From NCBI GenBank assembly GCA_963678675.1, contig OY783200.1, forward strand, positions 8,754,501 to 8,818,500: 64,000 nucleotides of DNA, given 5' to 3'. The DNA comes from Xiphydria camelus. Its lineage: Eukaryota; Arthropoda; Insecta; Hymenoptera; Xiphydriidae. Positions within the stretch are counted from its first letter, which is position 1. The number at the start of each line of letters is the position of its first letter. A program made the translations under genes and the position numbers. The notes beneath the pieces were generated by a model. The model was given only the letters and a program-made list of their open reading frames with translations. It made no database searches and was not told where the DNA came from. Positions 22,216 to 32,605 of this stretch are shown here, one piece after another.

Positions 22216-24402
22216 TAAAAATCAAAATTAGGGGGTTGCACTGCTAGCGGGGCACCGAGCGCGGTGCTGGATGTTATCCCAGCACTGCTTTACGTCTCCG
22301 CTGAAGTGCTGGGCCCTCAACACTCCCACCTCCTCCCCTACGGATACCAGTTGTTCCTGAGGAAGTAGTGAGGACGGGATCCCCCTTTCAGTGGCCCTGA
22401 GTATCACGGGGGAAGGCTCGCGTTGGGAGGGCGTGACATTTAAGGGCTCTATTGGTTTTGATGTCCCTAATGGAAGCTGGACGCTGCTTGGGGCTGGTGA
22501 GGCCCGGGACTCTATCGCCGGAGCATGCTGTGCCTGCCGAGGGGGGTCGGTGCGTTCCACTGGGTCCAGGGGCGGCAAGGAAGGGGGGGGGGAATACCTC
22601 TCCTGACAACCTTGAATATTGATGCCATGGGCGGAGGGGGGCGCATCCTGTAGCCCTCTATGCTGTGGGGATTGAGACGTGTCTCTAAGTCCCTGGTATG
22701 ATCCTCCTTCATCACGTCTCCTTTTTCGGCAGACGTAGAGGAGGGTGGCAAAGATGCCAATGGTTAGGGTGGTAAGTGTCAAGAACACTAATCTAGAGTT
22801 TTTATCCGCCTTGGGTGGGTTCTTTAGGACTATAAGCACTAAGACTATCTCCACCCTCGGGGTACTCTGATGAGCCCCTATAGGGGCTGTTTTTTATGAG
22901 GCCAAGCCTCGCACTCTGGGTATGTGTATCTTACGCTACATTTAACAAGGTAAAAATCAAAATTAGGGGGTTGCACTGCTAGCGGGGCACCGAGCGCGGT
23001 GCTGGATGTTATCCCAGCACTGCTTTACGTCTCCGCTGAAGTGCTGGGCCCTCAACACTCCCACCTCCTCCCCTACGGATACCAGTTGTTCCTGAGGAAG
23101 TAGTGAGGACGGGATCCCCCTTTCAGTGGCCCTGAGTATCACGGGGGAAGGCTCGCGTTGGGAGGGCGTGACATTTAAGGGCTCTATTGGTTTTGATGTC
23201 CCTAATGGAAGCTGGACGCTGCTTGGGGCTGGTGAGGCCCGGGACTCTATCGCCGGAGCATGCTGTGCCTGCCGAGGGGGGTCGGTGCGTTCCACTGGGT
23301 CCAGGGGCGGCAAGGAAGGGGGGGGAATACCTCTCCTGACAACCTTGAATATTGATGCCATGGGCGGAGGGGGGCGCATCCTGTAGCCCTCTATGCTGTG
23401 GGGATTGAGACGTGTCTCTAAGTCCCTGGTATGATCCTCCTCCATCGCGTCTCCTTTTTCGGCAGACGTAGAGGAGGGTGGCAAAGATGCCAATGGTTAG
23501 GGTGGTAAGTGTCAAGAACACTAATCTAGAGTTTTTATCCGCCTTGGGTGGGTTCTTTAGGACTATAAGCACTAAGACTATCTCCACCCTCGGGGTACTC
23601 TGATGAGCCCCTATAGGGGCTGTTTTTTATGAGGCCAAGCCTCGCACTCTGGGTATGTGTATGTTACGCTACATTTAACAAGGTAAAAATCAAAATTAGG
23701 GGGTTGCACTGCTAACGGGGCACCGAGCGCGGTGCTGGATGTTATCCCAGCACTGCTTTACGTCTCCGCTGAAGTGCTGGGCCCTCAACACTCCCACCTC
23801 CTCCCCTACGGATACCAGTTGTTCCTGAGGAAGTAGTGAGGACGGGATCCCCCTTTCAGTGGCCCTGAGTATCACGGGGGAAGGCTCGCGTTGGGAGGGC
23901 GTGACATTTAAGGGCTCTATTGGTTTTGATGTCCCTAATGGAAGCTGGACGCTGCTTGGGGCTGGTGAGGCCCGGGACTCTATCGCCGGAGTATGCTGTG
24001 CCTGCCGAGGGGGGTCGGTGCGTTCCACTGGGTCCAGGGGCGGCAAGGAAGGGGGGGGAATACCTCTCCTGACAACCTTGAATATTGATGCCATGGGCGG
24101 AGGGGGGCGCATCCTGTAGCCCTCTATGCTGTGGGGATTGAGACGTGTCTCTAAGTCCCTGGTATGATCCTCCTCCATCGCGTCTCCTTTTTCGGCAGAC
24201 GTAGAGGAGGGTGGCAAAGATGCCAATGGTTAGGGTGGTAAGTGTCAAGAACACTAATCTAGAGTTTTTATCCGCCTTGGGTGGGTTCTTTAGGACTATA
24301 AGCACTAAGACTATCTCCACCCTCGGGGTACTCTGATGAGCCCCTATAGGGGCTGTTTTTTATGAGGCCAAGCCTCGCACTCTGGGTATGTGTATCTTAC
24401 GC
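22204..24402. repeat. Tandem triplication of a 733-bp GC-rich unit inside the Helitron Rep
   Basis: Three head-to-tail units start at 22204, 22939 and 23672 (periods 735 and 733) and are almost identical. Each begins with the 12 bases CATTTAACAAGG, which at 22204 are Rep codons, so the Rep-derived bases are part of the repeated unit or were duplicated with it. The units are far more GC-rich than the Helitron. At the right side of the whole insertion Rep resumes at AGGCATAATG (30673), so an AGG is shared by both flanks. After the third unit 88 bp of unassigned sequence lead to the left LTR of the retrotransposon. Confidence 0.9.
22963..23587 (-). CDS. Overlapping ORFs of the 733-bp unit (three copies), function unknown
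   Basis: Each unit carries two overlapping minus-strand frames. Here one runs 23587-23123 and the other 23493-22963. The first begins MEIVLVLIVLKNP and has one clear membrane segment (LVFLTLTTLTIGIFATLLYV) followed by a basic CRKRRR stop-transfer and a Pro-rich tail. The second is Pro/Ser-rich without recognised motifs. Copies are at 22854-22228 (G-run length difference fuses the frames), and at 24320-23856 with 24226-23696. A membrane anchor with basic tail could come from an envelope-like or other membrane protein, but nothing identifies it. Whether any is translated is unknown. Confidence 0.3.
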
Positions 24403-24490
24403 ACTGTGCACAGATCCGTACCTCACGTACTGTCAATCTGGCGAAAATCACATTCCGATACGTCTCTAGAAAGAAGTTTTCAACTGATTA

Positions 24491-24660
24491 AGTTGTGGTG
24501 TATTCAACCACGCAAGTATTGGGTAACACCTAGATATTGGGAGAAAGGGCTCTCCGTCAGAGTTAGTTGCGTGCTGACCCCCGGCCAGCACACTGGAGCT
24601 CCGGCCCAGCCGCAAAGTATATGCCAATAAATATTCACATGTAACACCTAAGATTTAACA
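24491..24660 (+). repeat. Left LTR
   Basis: 170 bp starting AGTTGTGGTG and ending AGATTTAACA. It contains an AATAAA polyadenylation signal at 24626-24631. It differs from the right LTR at one position. Confidence 0.92.
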
Positions 24661-24662
24661 AC

Positions 24663-24676
24663 TGGCGACGAGGATT
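24663..24676 (+). promoter_or_regulatory. Primer binding site (tRNA-Ser type)
   Basis: TGGCGACGAGGATT directly follows the left LTR. From general knowledge of insect tRNA-Ser(GCU), this complements the 3' end of that tRNA including CCA. It is the expected position and the primer used by Mag-type elements. Confidence 0.75.
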
Positions 24677-24772
24677 ACAGAACCTATGTACGCGAGTGCG
24701 ATAAATAGTGTCCCGAAAACACGTGCGTAGAGCCAAGCTCCGGGGCGTTATATATTTACACAGAAAACTCTA

Positions 24773-26560
24773 ATGGAGGAAAAGCCGAAAGGAACGGCGT
24801 GGATTCAAAAACTAAATAAACAAGAAATTATCGCAGAGTTAGAGAAAAGAGGAGAATCTATCGAACAAACAGACACCTACGATATTTTGAGAAAACAATT
24901 GAGAGATACAATTAAAAAAGAAGTTTACACGACGCCGGAAAATTCAGAAGTAGAAACTGAGTTAGACGGAGAAGACAGTATGGCCAATCAGAAATTCGAA
25001 TTTCAACCAAACAACGACTGGGAACTTTTCGAGGAAAAGCTGGAGTGTTTGTTTATTGCCAAGAACATAACAGACAACAAAGTGAAAGTGGCCACGCTAC
25101 TGACAAAATTAACCTCAGAGCCACATGCGCTTCTCAAGCAGCTAATCACACCAGCAAAAATCAAGGACAGCAGGTACGAGGACTTGACGAAGGTATTATC
25201 AGAACACCTAAAACCGAAGCCATCGGAAGCCATGGAGCGATGTACTTTTCACACAGCAAAACAAGAATCGCACGAGTCAATTACTGACTTTATAGCGAGA
25301 CTAAAAAAATTGTCAATTCATTGCAATTTTACAGAATTAGACAATGCCATTCGAGACCAATTAGTGTGCGGGATCAGTGATAAAGACATCAGAATAAAGT
25401 TATTTGAAGAAAAGGAATTAACATTGAAAAAAGCGCAAGAAATAGCGATAGCGCGAGAAGCAGCAGTGAAAAACGCTACAAAATCGAATAATACCCTGGA
25501 GAATAAAAGTGTAAGAAACGAGGTATACGTTATACAAGGTGACGAGCAGAGGACATGGCAACGAAGAGGCCAGCGAGAAAGAGGTATACAAGGGAAGGCG
25601 GCCAGCGACTACAACAACACACAGCAGCAGCCGAGTCAACATTCCACGGGATCATCCAAACCGGGCTGTTATCGCTGCGGGAAGGTAAATCACCCGAGTA
25701 GCGAATGTCGTTTTCGAAATTATGTATGCAATAACTGCAATAAAAAAGGGCATTTAGCGAGAGCGTGTAAAAGCGGTAAAAATGTAGCGCAAAAGTCAAC
25801 CGAAATAAAAAGATTAACAGCAAACGGAGAAAGCGACGAAATCACGGACGAAGATAGCGATGAAACGCGAGATCACGAAAAGAATTTTTTTTCTATCAAT
25901 CAAATAAATGTAACAGACTCGCGTAAAGATAACAACGTAGCTAGAGAAGAAATAGTTAATCACACAAGCAATAATAGCACAGGGATAGTACCCATGTACG
26001 TAGAATTAAAAATAAACGGAAAAAATATTAAATTCGAGATTGACACAGGTACATTTGCAACTGTAATTTCTGAAAAAACGTACAATAAATATTTCAGTAA
26101 AAATAAAATCACAGAAACAGAAAAAGACTTAAGAGCGTATGGAGGACACGCATTAGTACCAAGAGGCGAACTAACTGATTTAGAGGTCACGTTCAATAAT
26201 ACGACGAGAATATTGAAATGCTTTGTTTTGCCGGGAACAGGACCAGCGCTAATGGGTCGAGAATGGCTTACACAGTTCAGAGCATGGCCTTTAACTATAC
26301 CGAAATTCGATTCAAATACAGTAAATAAAATCGAAGAGACCTTGTGTGATTATCTAGCTCGACACTTCCCTACGTTGTTTAGCGACTCACCTGGATTATA
26401 TAATAAGAGTACAACTAAAATCCACATGAAAGAAAATACGAAGCCAATAGCGTTAAAATGCAGACATGCTGCATATGCATTACGACTAATGCTCGAAAAA
26501 GAAATAGACAGGTTAGTTGAATTAGGACACTTAACCCTCGTACGTCCCTCGGGTCTATAA
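24773..26560 (+). CDS. gag-protease and start of RT (gag-pol part 1)
   Basis: The start is the ATG at 24773, about 110 bp after the primer site. The N-terminus has a SAP-like helix pair (KQEIIAELEKRGESIEQ). The capsid-like part follows, then two CCHC zinc knuckles (CYRCGKVNHPSSEC, CNNCNKKGHLARAC) that bind the RNA genome. The aspartic protease has IDTGTFATVIS and a second ALMGREWL strand. The frame then enters the RT N-terminus (LVELGHL) and is cut at the TTAA at 26531; the last codons to 26560 come from the inserted DNA transposon. Gag and pol share one frame with no shift. Confidence 0.9.
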   Translation: MEEKPKGTAWIQKLNKQEIIAELEKRGESIEQTDTYDILRKQLRDTIKKEVYTTPENSEVETELDGEDSMANQKFEFQPNNDWELFEEKLECLFIAKNITDNKVKVATLLTKLTSEPHALLKQLITPAKIKDSRYEDLTKVLSEHLKPKPSEAMERCTFHTAKQESHESITDFIARLKKLSIHCNFTELDNAIRDQLVCGISDKDIRIKLFEEKELTLKKAQEIAIAREAAVKNATKSNNTLENKSVRNEVYVIQGDEQRTWQRRGQRERGIQGKAASDYNNTQQQPSQHSTGSSKPGCYRCGKVNHPSSECRFRNYVCNNCNKKGHLARACKSGKNVAQKSTEIKRLTANGESDEITDEDSDETRDHEKNFFSINQINVTDSRKDNNVAREEIVNHTSNNSTGIVPMYVELKINGKNIKFEIDTGTFATVISEKTYNKYFSKNKITETEKDLRAYGGHALVPRGELTDLEVTFNNTTRILKCFVLPGTGPALMGREWLTQFRAWPLTIPKFDSNTVNKIEETLCDYLARHFPTLFSDSPGLYNKSTTKIHMKENTKPIALKCRHAAYALRLMLEKEIDRLVELGHLTLVRPSGL

Positions 26561-26805
26561 TGACCCACAGCGTTCAATATCGACAAGTTATTATTATGCC
26601 TTTAGAGATAATCTTCTGAAATTTTTAGACATTGTTTCTTTCTTATAACGATAATTTTTCATGATGGAAATAAGCATGTAATTATGTAATTTTGTCGACT
26701 ACAAAAAACTGCACGTACAAGGTCTTCGGGTCATATATGACCCATACTGTAGAATATTTTGTTATTTGTATTCAGGTACCATTTGTAGTCAATGTACCAT
26801 TGTTC

Positions 26806-27315
26806 TTATATTATGCAGTTTCCAGTGATTTCATAATACTTCAGACAAATTTTATAAAGTGTACGTAGTTTGTTTGCTGAATGACCATGCATGTAGAGAC
26901 GGAGTACGGACGTGGTCATTCCTGCTCTGCTCGGTTCTCCTGTAGGTATCTCTCCAAGTAGTGCGAGGAATGTCTGTCTGTTGGTATTAGCGTATATAAT
27001 ACCACCCATTACAATCGAAAGATCGAGAAATTTTTCAAATTTATCTTTTGTGAGAGGACGCCATTTCTTCATATGAGAATTTTCAACCTCATGATTTTGA
27101 GTTTCATAACGATTCGTCTCCTCTATAATCCTTTCAAGCAGACGAGAATCAAACAAATAATTGAAATAATCGATTGGACTATTTCCCAATATAAAGATTT
27201 TCGGATTTATTTCGGAGCTACCTTCGAAATCTTTGATTGACGGGTAAAAATACGGGTACTTGTACTTTTGGTTCGGATTCGCCACTAGTCCAAGCTTCAT
27301 TTTCAGCCATTGCAT
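26806..27315 (-). pseudogene. piggyBac-like transposase fragment (N-terminal half)
   Basis: 169 residues with the typical lead-in to the piggyBac core: PIDYFNYLFDSRLLERIIEE, then WRPLTKDKFEKFLDLSIVMG. The sequence ends before the first catalytic Asp motif, and the catalytic core and C-terminal cysteine finger are absent. The start ATG is at 27315. It may act only as a passenger or as a truncated DNA-binding product. Confidence 0.75.
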
Positions 27316-27474
27316 TGTTGGATACTACTGTATCAATACAACCGTAAAGAACAGGCGAGCGAGGCAGGCTTATAGATTGCGCGGAGCGTTGCGTTTGCGC
27401 GAACGAATTCGCAATACGCCACCTATAAGGCTTTTCGCGTATACCGTGTCATCATTCACCATATTGTATTCGCC

Positions 27475-27835
27475 ATTTTGGATTTGAGTCTAGACTGATT
27501 TGGACATCAGTATCATAATAAGCGACCCCGAAAACCCCTCGAGTAACAAGTTTCGGGCCATAATCTTCAAATTTTAAAAATTTCTGGAATTCATCATCCG
27601 CCATCTTGGATTTGAGAATAGACCAATTTGGACATCAGCATCGTAATGAGCGATACAAAAAACCCCTGAGCAACAAGTTTCGGGCCATAATCTTCAAATT
27701 CTAAATATTTCTGGAATTCATCATCCGCCATATTGCATTCGCCATCTTGAATTTGAGAATAGAGCGATTTGGATATCAGCATCGTAATGAGCGACCCAAA
27801 AAAAACCCGAGTAACAAGTTTTGAGCGATAATCTT
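27475..27835. repeat. Tandem array, about 120-130 bp x 3, with CCATCTTGGATTTGAG-like motif
   Basis: Three imperfect units share a CGCCATxTTGxATTTGAG start, ATTTGGACATCAG, a poly-A/poly-C step, AGTAACAAGTTTCGGGCCAT and TTTCTGGAATTCATCATC. They lie in the right half of the piggyBac-like element. A similar motif on the other strand (GGATCCAAGATGGCGGATAC) is tandemly repeated at 60340-60628. Confidence 0.8.
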
Positions 27836-28079
27836 TCCTGCCAATTTTTTTCCACTGGATCCAAAGTCGATTTTGCCCTGCGTTCGGGGTGGTCGATATA
27901 TCGACCAGCAATTAGGTCGGGGCCTCCAAATAGGAAATTATTGACTTTATTTATAAATTTTACGTTTAAAAAGTCGATTTTAACTGAAATTTCCCCGGGC
28001 TCTAAAGGTTAATATATACGAGTACATACATCCTACCCTTGGGTCATATATGACCCGAAGGACTTAAGTGTAAGTATAA

Positions 28080-30488
28080 ATGAGGGCCGTACGAGGGTTA
28101 AAACGGGTGGATGTATCAAAGTGGGCAACGCCTATCGTGCCAGTATTGAAAGGCAACAATGAAATACGAATTTGCGGAGATTTTAAACTGACGTTAAACC
28201 CGCACCTGCTTATAGATAAATACCCGTTGCACACTATAGACGAAATTTTCGCAAAACTACAAGGAGGTAAATTTTTTTCCGAATTGGATCTCAAACATGC
28301 GTATATGCAATTTCCGGTTGACGATGAAAGCGCGGAATTGTTAACGATAATTACACATAAGGGCTTGTATAGATACACAAAAATACCCGAAGGAATCTCA
28401 CCAGCACCGGCAGACATACAGCGTAAAATGGACGAGTGTTTGAGTGGGATTGACGGAGTTATTGCATATCTAGACAATATATACGTATCAGGAAAGACTG
28501 AGGAAGAGCATTTGGGAAATTTAAAAATAGTGTGTAAAAGATTGCAAGATTGCAACTTACGGCTAAACTTAAAGAAATGTAACTTTATGAAATCGCGTAT
28601 TGATGTATTAGGGTTCGTAATAGACAAAGACGGTCTGCACAAATCAAAATCAAAAATCAACGCAATGGTAAACGCACCGCGACCGACAAACGAAAAGGAA
28701 CTTGCATCGTTATTAGGGCTTGTAAATTTTTATGCCAGATTCTTGAAAAACAGATCAGTAAAGCTAAAGCCACTTTACGACTTACTAAATAAAGAGAAAG
28801 AAGAGTGGGATGATGAATGCGAAACCGCATTTAAATGGGTAAAAAATGAACTAATAAATCCGAGTTTTTTAGCTCATTACGATCCAAATGAGGAAATATT
28901 ACTCGCGTGTGATGCATCGGATTACGGATTATCCGCGATTCTGTCCCACCGATATAAAGATGGTTCAGAAAGGCCAATCGCGTATGCGTCAAAGAAAATA
29001 CCCAAGACCGAATTAAAACGTGCAATTATTGATAAAGAAGCAATGGCAATAGTCTTCGGATTTAAACGATTCTATCAATTTGTATTCGGTAAGGAAATTA
29101 CGTTACGTACAGATAATAAACCATTAGAATTAATATTAGGACCTAGAAAAGGAATACCGCAAACGGCAGACAACAGATTGCAACGATATGCGTATTATCT
29201 CTCTGGATACCGTTACAAAATAGAACATGTGAAATCCGAGAGAAATGCGAACGCCGATGCATTGTCGCGACTACCAGTAGAGGACGATACGGATATTTCA
29301 AACTTGTACAGTAAAACTCCGTCACAGGTTTATTTCTTCGAAAATCAATCGATTGCCTTTAATAGTAAAATGCTTGCGGCAGAAAGCAAGAAAGATAAAG
29401 TTCTTAGCGACGTGATACGTCATGTAACAGGCGACTGGCCGAATTACAACGATCTCACCGAAGAAAAAAAAATTTTCTTTAAAATTAGATTCGAACTAAG
29501 TGTAGAGAAAGAGTGCCTCTTCTGGGGAGTGCGCGCATGCATTCCAGAAAAAATGCGATTCGCAATATTGAACGAACTTCATGCAACGCATTTCGGAATT
29601 GTAAAAATGAAAATGTTCGCGCGCTCATATGTGTATTGGCCGGGTATAGACTCAGCGATAGAAGAAATCGCAAATACATGTAAAACGTGTTTAATAGACA
29701 GAAAAGTTCCGAATAAAACACCACTAACGACGTGGCCATTTCCAAGTAAAGTATGGGGCCGCATACACTGTGATTATGCGAAATTTGAAGGTGACATGTA
29801 TTTAATTATAATAGATGCACACAGCAAATGGCCAGAAATAATAAACTGCAAAAAAAATACGGATGCGCAAAGGCTCATAAAAGAATTTAAAATTCTATTC
29901 ACAAGATTTGGATTACCTATTCACTGCGTGACAGACGGAGGTCCGCAGTTTAGAAGCGCAGAATTTTGCAAGTTTCTCAAGGTAAATAATATAGAGCATA
30001 CCTTTTCGCCTCCGTATCACCCAGCAACGAATGGGGCTGCGGAAAATTTTATACAAACATTCAAGCATAAGGTAGCGAAAATTGTAAAAGGGGGAGAGAA
30101 AGTGGAAAACGCAGTTAGTAAATTCGTTTTCGATTATAGAAACTACCCGCACTGTACGACGGGTAGAAGTCCTGCAAATATAATGTACAACCGGAACCCG
30201 AGAACCCGGTTCGATTGTTTAAAACCGAATGTATCTGCGTACGTTGAAAAACAACAAAGACGACAAATCGTCTCACGACCGGGAAATCGAAAAGTAAATG
30301 TAAGCATAGGAGATAAGGTTTATATGGATGCGCACGGCGTAAGAGACGAAAAACGAATTGAAGGTAAAATTGTAAAGCAAACTACGCCTTCCACTTATGT
30401 CGTTCAAGCGGATTCTGGAAAACCGCACAAGCGGCACATTGATCAACTAATTGTACCTCTGCGGCGATCCCCGAGACTTTTTAAATAA
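28080..30488 (+). CDS. RT-RNase H-integrase (gag-pol part 2)
   Basis: The first residues to 28101 come from the inserted element, and the retrotransposon resumes at the TTAA. RT motifs: IVPVLKGNNEIRICGDFK, FFSELDLKHAYMQF, and the active-site box reading AYLDNIYVSG, where the second Asp of the usual YLDD is Asn. RNase H: LACDASDYGLSAIL and LRTDNKPL. Integrase: an H-H-C-C finger (ELHATH ... CKTCLID), then core acids in IHCDYA, VTDGGPQF and NGAAENFIQ, and a GPY/F-like C-terminal segment. It stops just before the polypurine tract. The frame is open throughout, but the Asn in the RT box should abolish polymerase activity. Confidence 0.92.
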   Translation: MRAVRGLKRVDVSKWATPIVPVLKGNNEIRICGDFKLTLNPHLLIDKYPLHTIDEIFAKLQGGKFFSELDLKHAYMQFPVDDESAELLTIITHKGLYRYTKIPEGISPAPADIQRKMDECLSGIDGVIAYLDNIYVSGKTEEEHLGNLKIVCKRLQDCNLRLNLKKCNFMKSRIDVLGFVIDKDGLHKSKSKINAMVNAPRPTNEKELASLLGLVNFYARFLKNRSVKLKPLYDLLNKEKEEWDDECETAFKWVKNELINPSFLAHYDPNEEILLACDASDYGLSAILSHRYKDGSERPIAYASKKIPKTELKRAIIDKEAMAIVFGFKRFYQFVFGKEITLRTDNKPLELILGPRKGIPQTADNRLQRYAYYLSGYRYKIEHVKSERNANADALSRLPVEDDTDISNLYSKTPSQVYFFENQSIAFNSKMLAAESKKDKVLSDVIRHVTGDWPNYNDLTEEKKIFFKIRFELSVEKECLFWGVRACIPEKMRFAILNELHATHFGIVKMKMFARSYVYWPGIDSAIEEIANTCKTCLIDRKVPNKTPLTTWPFPSKVWGRIHCDYAKFEGDMYLIIIDAHSKWPEIINCKKNTDAQRLIKEFKILFTRFGLPIHCVTDGGPQFRSAEFCKFLKVNNIEHTFSPPYHPATNGAAENFIQTFKHKVAKIVKGGEKVENAVSKFVFDYRNYPHCTTGRSPANIMYNRNPRTRFDCLKPNVSAYVEKQQRRQIVSRPGNRKVNVSIGDKVYMDAHGVRDEKRIEGKIVKQTTPSTYVVQADSGKPHKRHIDQLIVPLRRSPRLFK

Positions 30489-30502
30489 AAAAGGGGGAGA
30501 AG
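30487..30502 (+). promoter_or_regulatory. Polypurine tract
   Basis: AAAAAAGGGGGAGAAG immediately precedes the right LTR and is the expected plus-strand primer. Confidence 0.85.
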
Positions 30503-30670
30503 TTGTGGTGTATTCAACCACGCAAGTATTGGGTAACACCTATATATTGGGAGAAAGGGCTCTCCGTCAGAGTTAGTTGCGTGCTGACCCCCGGCCAGCA
30601 CACTGGAGCTCCGGCCCAGCCGCAAAGTATATGCCAATAAATATTCACATGTAACACCTAAGATTTAACA
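30501..30670 (+). repeat. Right LTR
   Basis: 170 bp, identical to the left LTR except for one base (T at 30542). Helitron Rep sequence resumes two bases after its end. Confidence 0.92.
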
Positions 30671-30672
30671 AT

Positions 30673-31635
30673 AGGCATAATGTTAATACTTATCCAGAAA
30701 ATTACTATTACGCTTTATTATTGCTATATCAGCCATGGAGAGATACGGACGAATTGAAAAACGGCTTCAATACATACACAGAATCATTCGCAGCAAAAAA
30801 AGACATTTTGAAAGATGCATCAGAATATCATAAAGGATTAATGGATTTGCAAAGAGGACTAGAAAATATTAAAGAACAGATTGAGAAACTCGAATCTCGT
30901 AATAAGAAAAATGACGAAAATGATAATGATTCTAATGCATTAAGTTCTGATGAATCTGACGTCGATGATGATGCACGAAAAGATTTTCAAGACATCGCAG
31001 ACAAAGCGATGGCTGATAAAAATCTACCAGAAATGATCTCCCAATTAAATGTAGATCAAGCTAGAATTTTTCAATGCGTTCAAAATGCCCTAACATCCAA
31101 TAATCGTCCATTAAGACTGTGCGTGAGTAGAGAAGGTGGGACGGGGAAAAGTCGATTGATTGACACGATTAGATGTTGGACCAAAAACTTTTTGAAGAAA
31201 GAAACTGCTGTTACCGCACCTACTGGTTTAGCAGCATTTAATATTAGCGGTTTAACCGCACATAGAGTCTTCCAATTGCCAGTCGAACATGGTTCTATCC
31301 CAAAATATAATGAGATCTCAGATGCTGTGTTGAAGGCTCTACGATTGCAGTTCAAAGACGTTATATTGATCATTATTGATGAAATATCCATGATTTCGAA
31401 TATTATCTTACTGTACATCAATCAAAGGTTGATAGAAATATTCAATACTTCAGATGTCAAAGATGGTTGGTTTGGTGGCTTACATTTAATTGTCTTTGGT
31501 GACTTTCTGCAATTGCCACCCGTATGTCAAGGTCCAGTATATGAAACTTTAACATCGTCTGCACATACAAAGTTGATGGGTCCACTGGGAAACATTAATC
31601 TTTGGAAAGAACTTTTTAGTTACGATGAACCGTAA
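30673..31635 (+). pseudogene. Helitron Rep C-terminus and Pif1-like helicase, first half
   Basis: The first 60 codons restore the end of Rep (YYYALLLLYQPWRD, typical of Helitrons) and lead through an acidic helix (LESRNKKNDENDND). The SF1 helicase begins with DQARIFQCVQ. Walker A is GGTGKSR, followed by TAPTGLAAFNISG and TAHRVFQLPVEH. Walker B is IIIDEISMIS, and motif III is VFGDFLQLPPV. The frame breaks at 31635 (SYDEP stop) just where the NMRQ motif should come, and it resumes at about 31649 in another frame. The helicase would unwind donor DNA during rolling-circle transposition. Confidence 0.88.
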
Positions 31636-31648
31636 TTCGTAAATTAAT

Positions 31649-32605
31649 ATGCGACAAAAAACAGACCAAACCTATGGAGATTTATTATCTAGATTGAGAA
31701 TTGGTGCTGTAACCGGCGATGATATTAAGTTATTACAACAGAGATTAATTAGTATCGACACTTCTTTATCATACGATGGTCGATTACGTGAGCTATGTAA
31801 TCATATAAATAAATTACCAGATGATACAGTTATCTTATTATCGACACGTAAGCAATGTCATTTGCTAAATTTTGAAACGCTCAAAGAGATTCGTTCAGAT
31901 GAATTATTACTTACAGCTGATGATAAAATTGATTGTCCGAAAAATGTTTCGAAAAAAGCTGCAGAAATTTTACGAAAGCTGGAAGATGATTCATCTAATA
32001 CTGCTGGTCTTGAACGACTGATTGTAATCAACTTAGGTTCAAAGATTATGATTAGACGTAATATCGATATCAGTGTAGGACTTGTCAATGGAACCATTTG
32101 TCGCGTAATTGCAGTATCCAAAAGCTTGGACAACGCGAATATTGAATCAATTACTGTTCGTTTAAGTAACGGAAACGAACAAATAATTGAACGTGTGAGT
32201 GTTAAATTTCAAATTATGAATGGTGCTTATGTGATTCGTAAGCAATTTCCAATCAGTTTGAACTATGGCATAACTATACATAAAAGTCAAGGCTTGAGTT
32301 TACAAAATGCTGTTGTTGATGTTGGCAATAGCATATTTACTTCTGGACAGACATACGTTGCGCTTTCAAGAGTAACGACATTGCAAGGTTTACACTTGAT
32401 TAATTTCGATCCACACAGCATGAAAGTGAATGTATCCGCCATAGAAGAATATAATCGGTTGAGGAAGATTTACCGGCCGGATCTTCCCCAAATTGATATA
32501 CCTCATAAGCGATGGGGTAAGGTACTTGATTTTCCGTGGACCATTCCACAACAAAATCTTAATCCCGAAAACAATGATCAATCACAAGAGCAGTTGGATG
32601 GATAA
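31649..32605 (+). pseudogene. Pif1-like helicase, second half
   Basis: Starts within the NMRQ motif (MRQKTDQTYGDLLSRLRIG). The 2B-like barrel segment is KIMIRRNIDISVGLVNGTICRVI. Motif V/Va is ITIHKSQGLSLQNAVVD and motif VI is YVALSRVTTLQGLHL. The reading frame is open over 318 residues and ends EQLDG at 32603-32605. The following USP-like domain is one base out of register with it, so the two were probably joined before a small indel. Confidence 0.88.

Larger units (their letters stand above)
26531..28101 (-). mobile_element. Non-autonomous piggyBac-like element inserted in the RT region
   Basis: Flanked by TTAA at 26531-26534 and 28098-28101. Its terminal inverted repeats start CCCTCGTACG on both sides and continue to a TATATGACCC block. 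A related internal copy (CTTCGGGTCATATATGACCC) is near 26723. Excision would leave the retrotransposon frame uninterrupted, which confirms the borders. It holds only an N-terminal transposase fragment and a tandem repeat array, so it needs help in trans. Confidence 0.88.
24491..30670 (+). mobile_element. Ty3/gypsy LTR retrotransposon, Mag-type, interrupted by a DNA transposon
   Basis: Two 170-bp LTRs at 24491-24660 and 30501-30670 differ at one base (24532 G versus 30542 T), so the insertion is recent. A tRNA-Ser-type primer site lies at 24663-24676 and a polypurine tract (AAAAAAGGGGGAGAAG) at 30487-30502. The single gag-pol frame is cut only by the piggyBac-like element at 26531-28101. The order gag, protease, RT, RNase H, integrase is that of Ty3/gypsy, and the short LTRs with a tRNA-Ser primer site fit the Mag lineage. 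Confidence 0.9.

Noticed and set aside
22391..24119. Plus-strand ORFs in the triplicated units (Gly-rich)
   Set aside because: They are the complement of the Pro-rich minus-strand frames. Repetition in three units reflects duplication, not evidence of coding.
24326..24362. CTGATGAG followed by a stable CCCCTATAGGGG hairpin in the 733-bp units, like a hammerhead ribozyme core
   Set aside because: The conserved GAAA after stem II is missing on this strand, and no stem III cleavage site follows, so it does not fold as a hammerhead.
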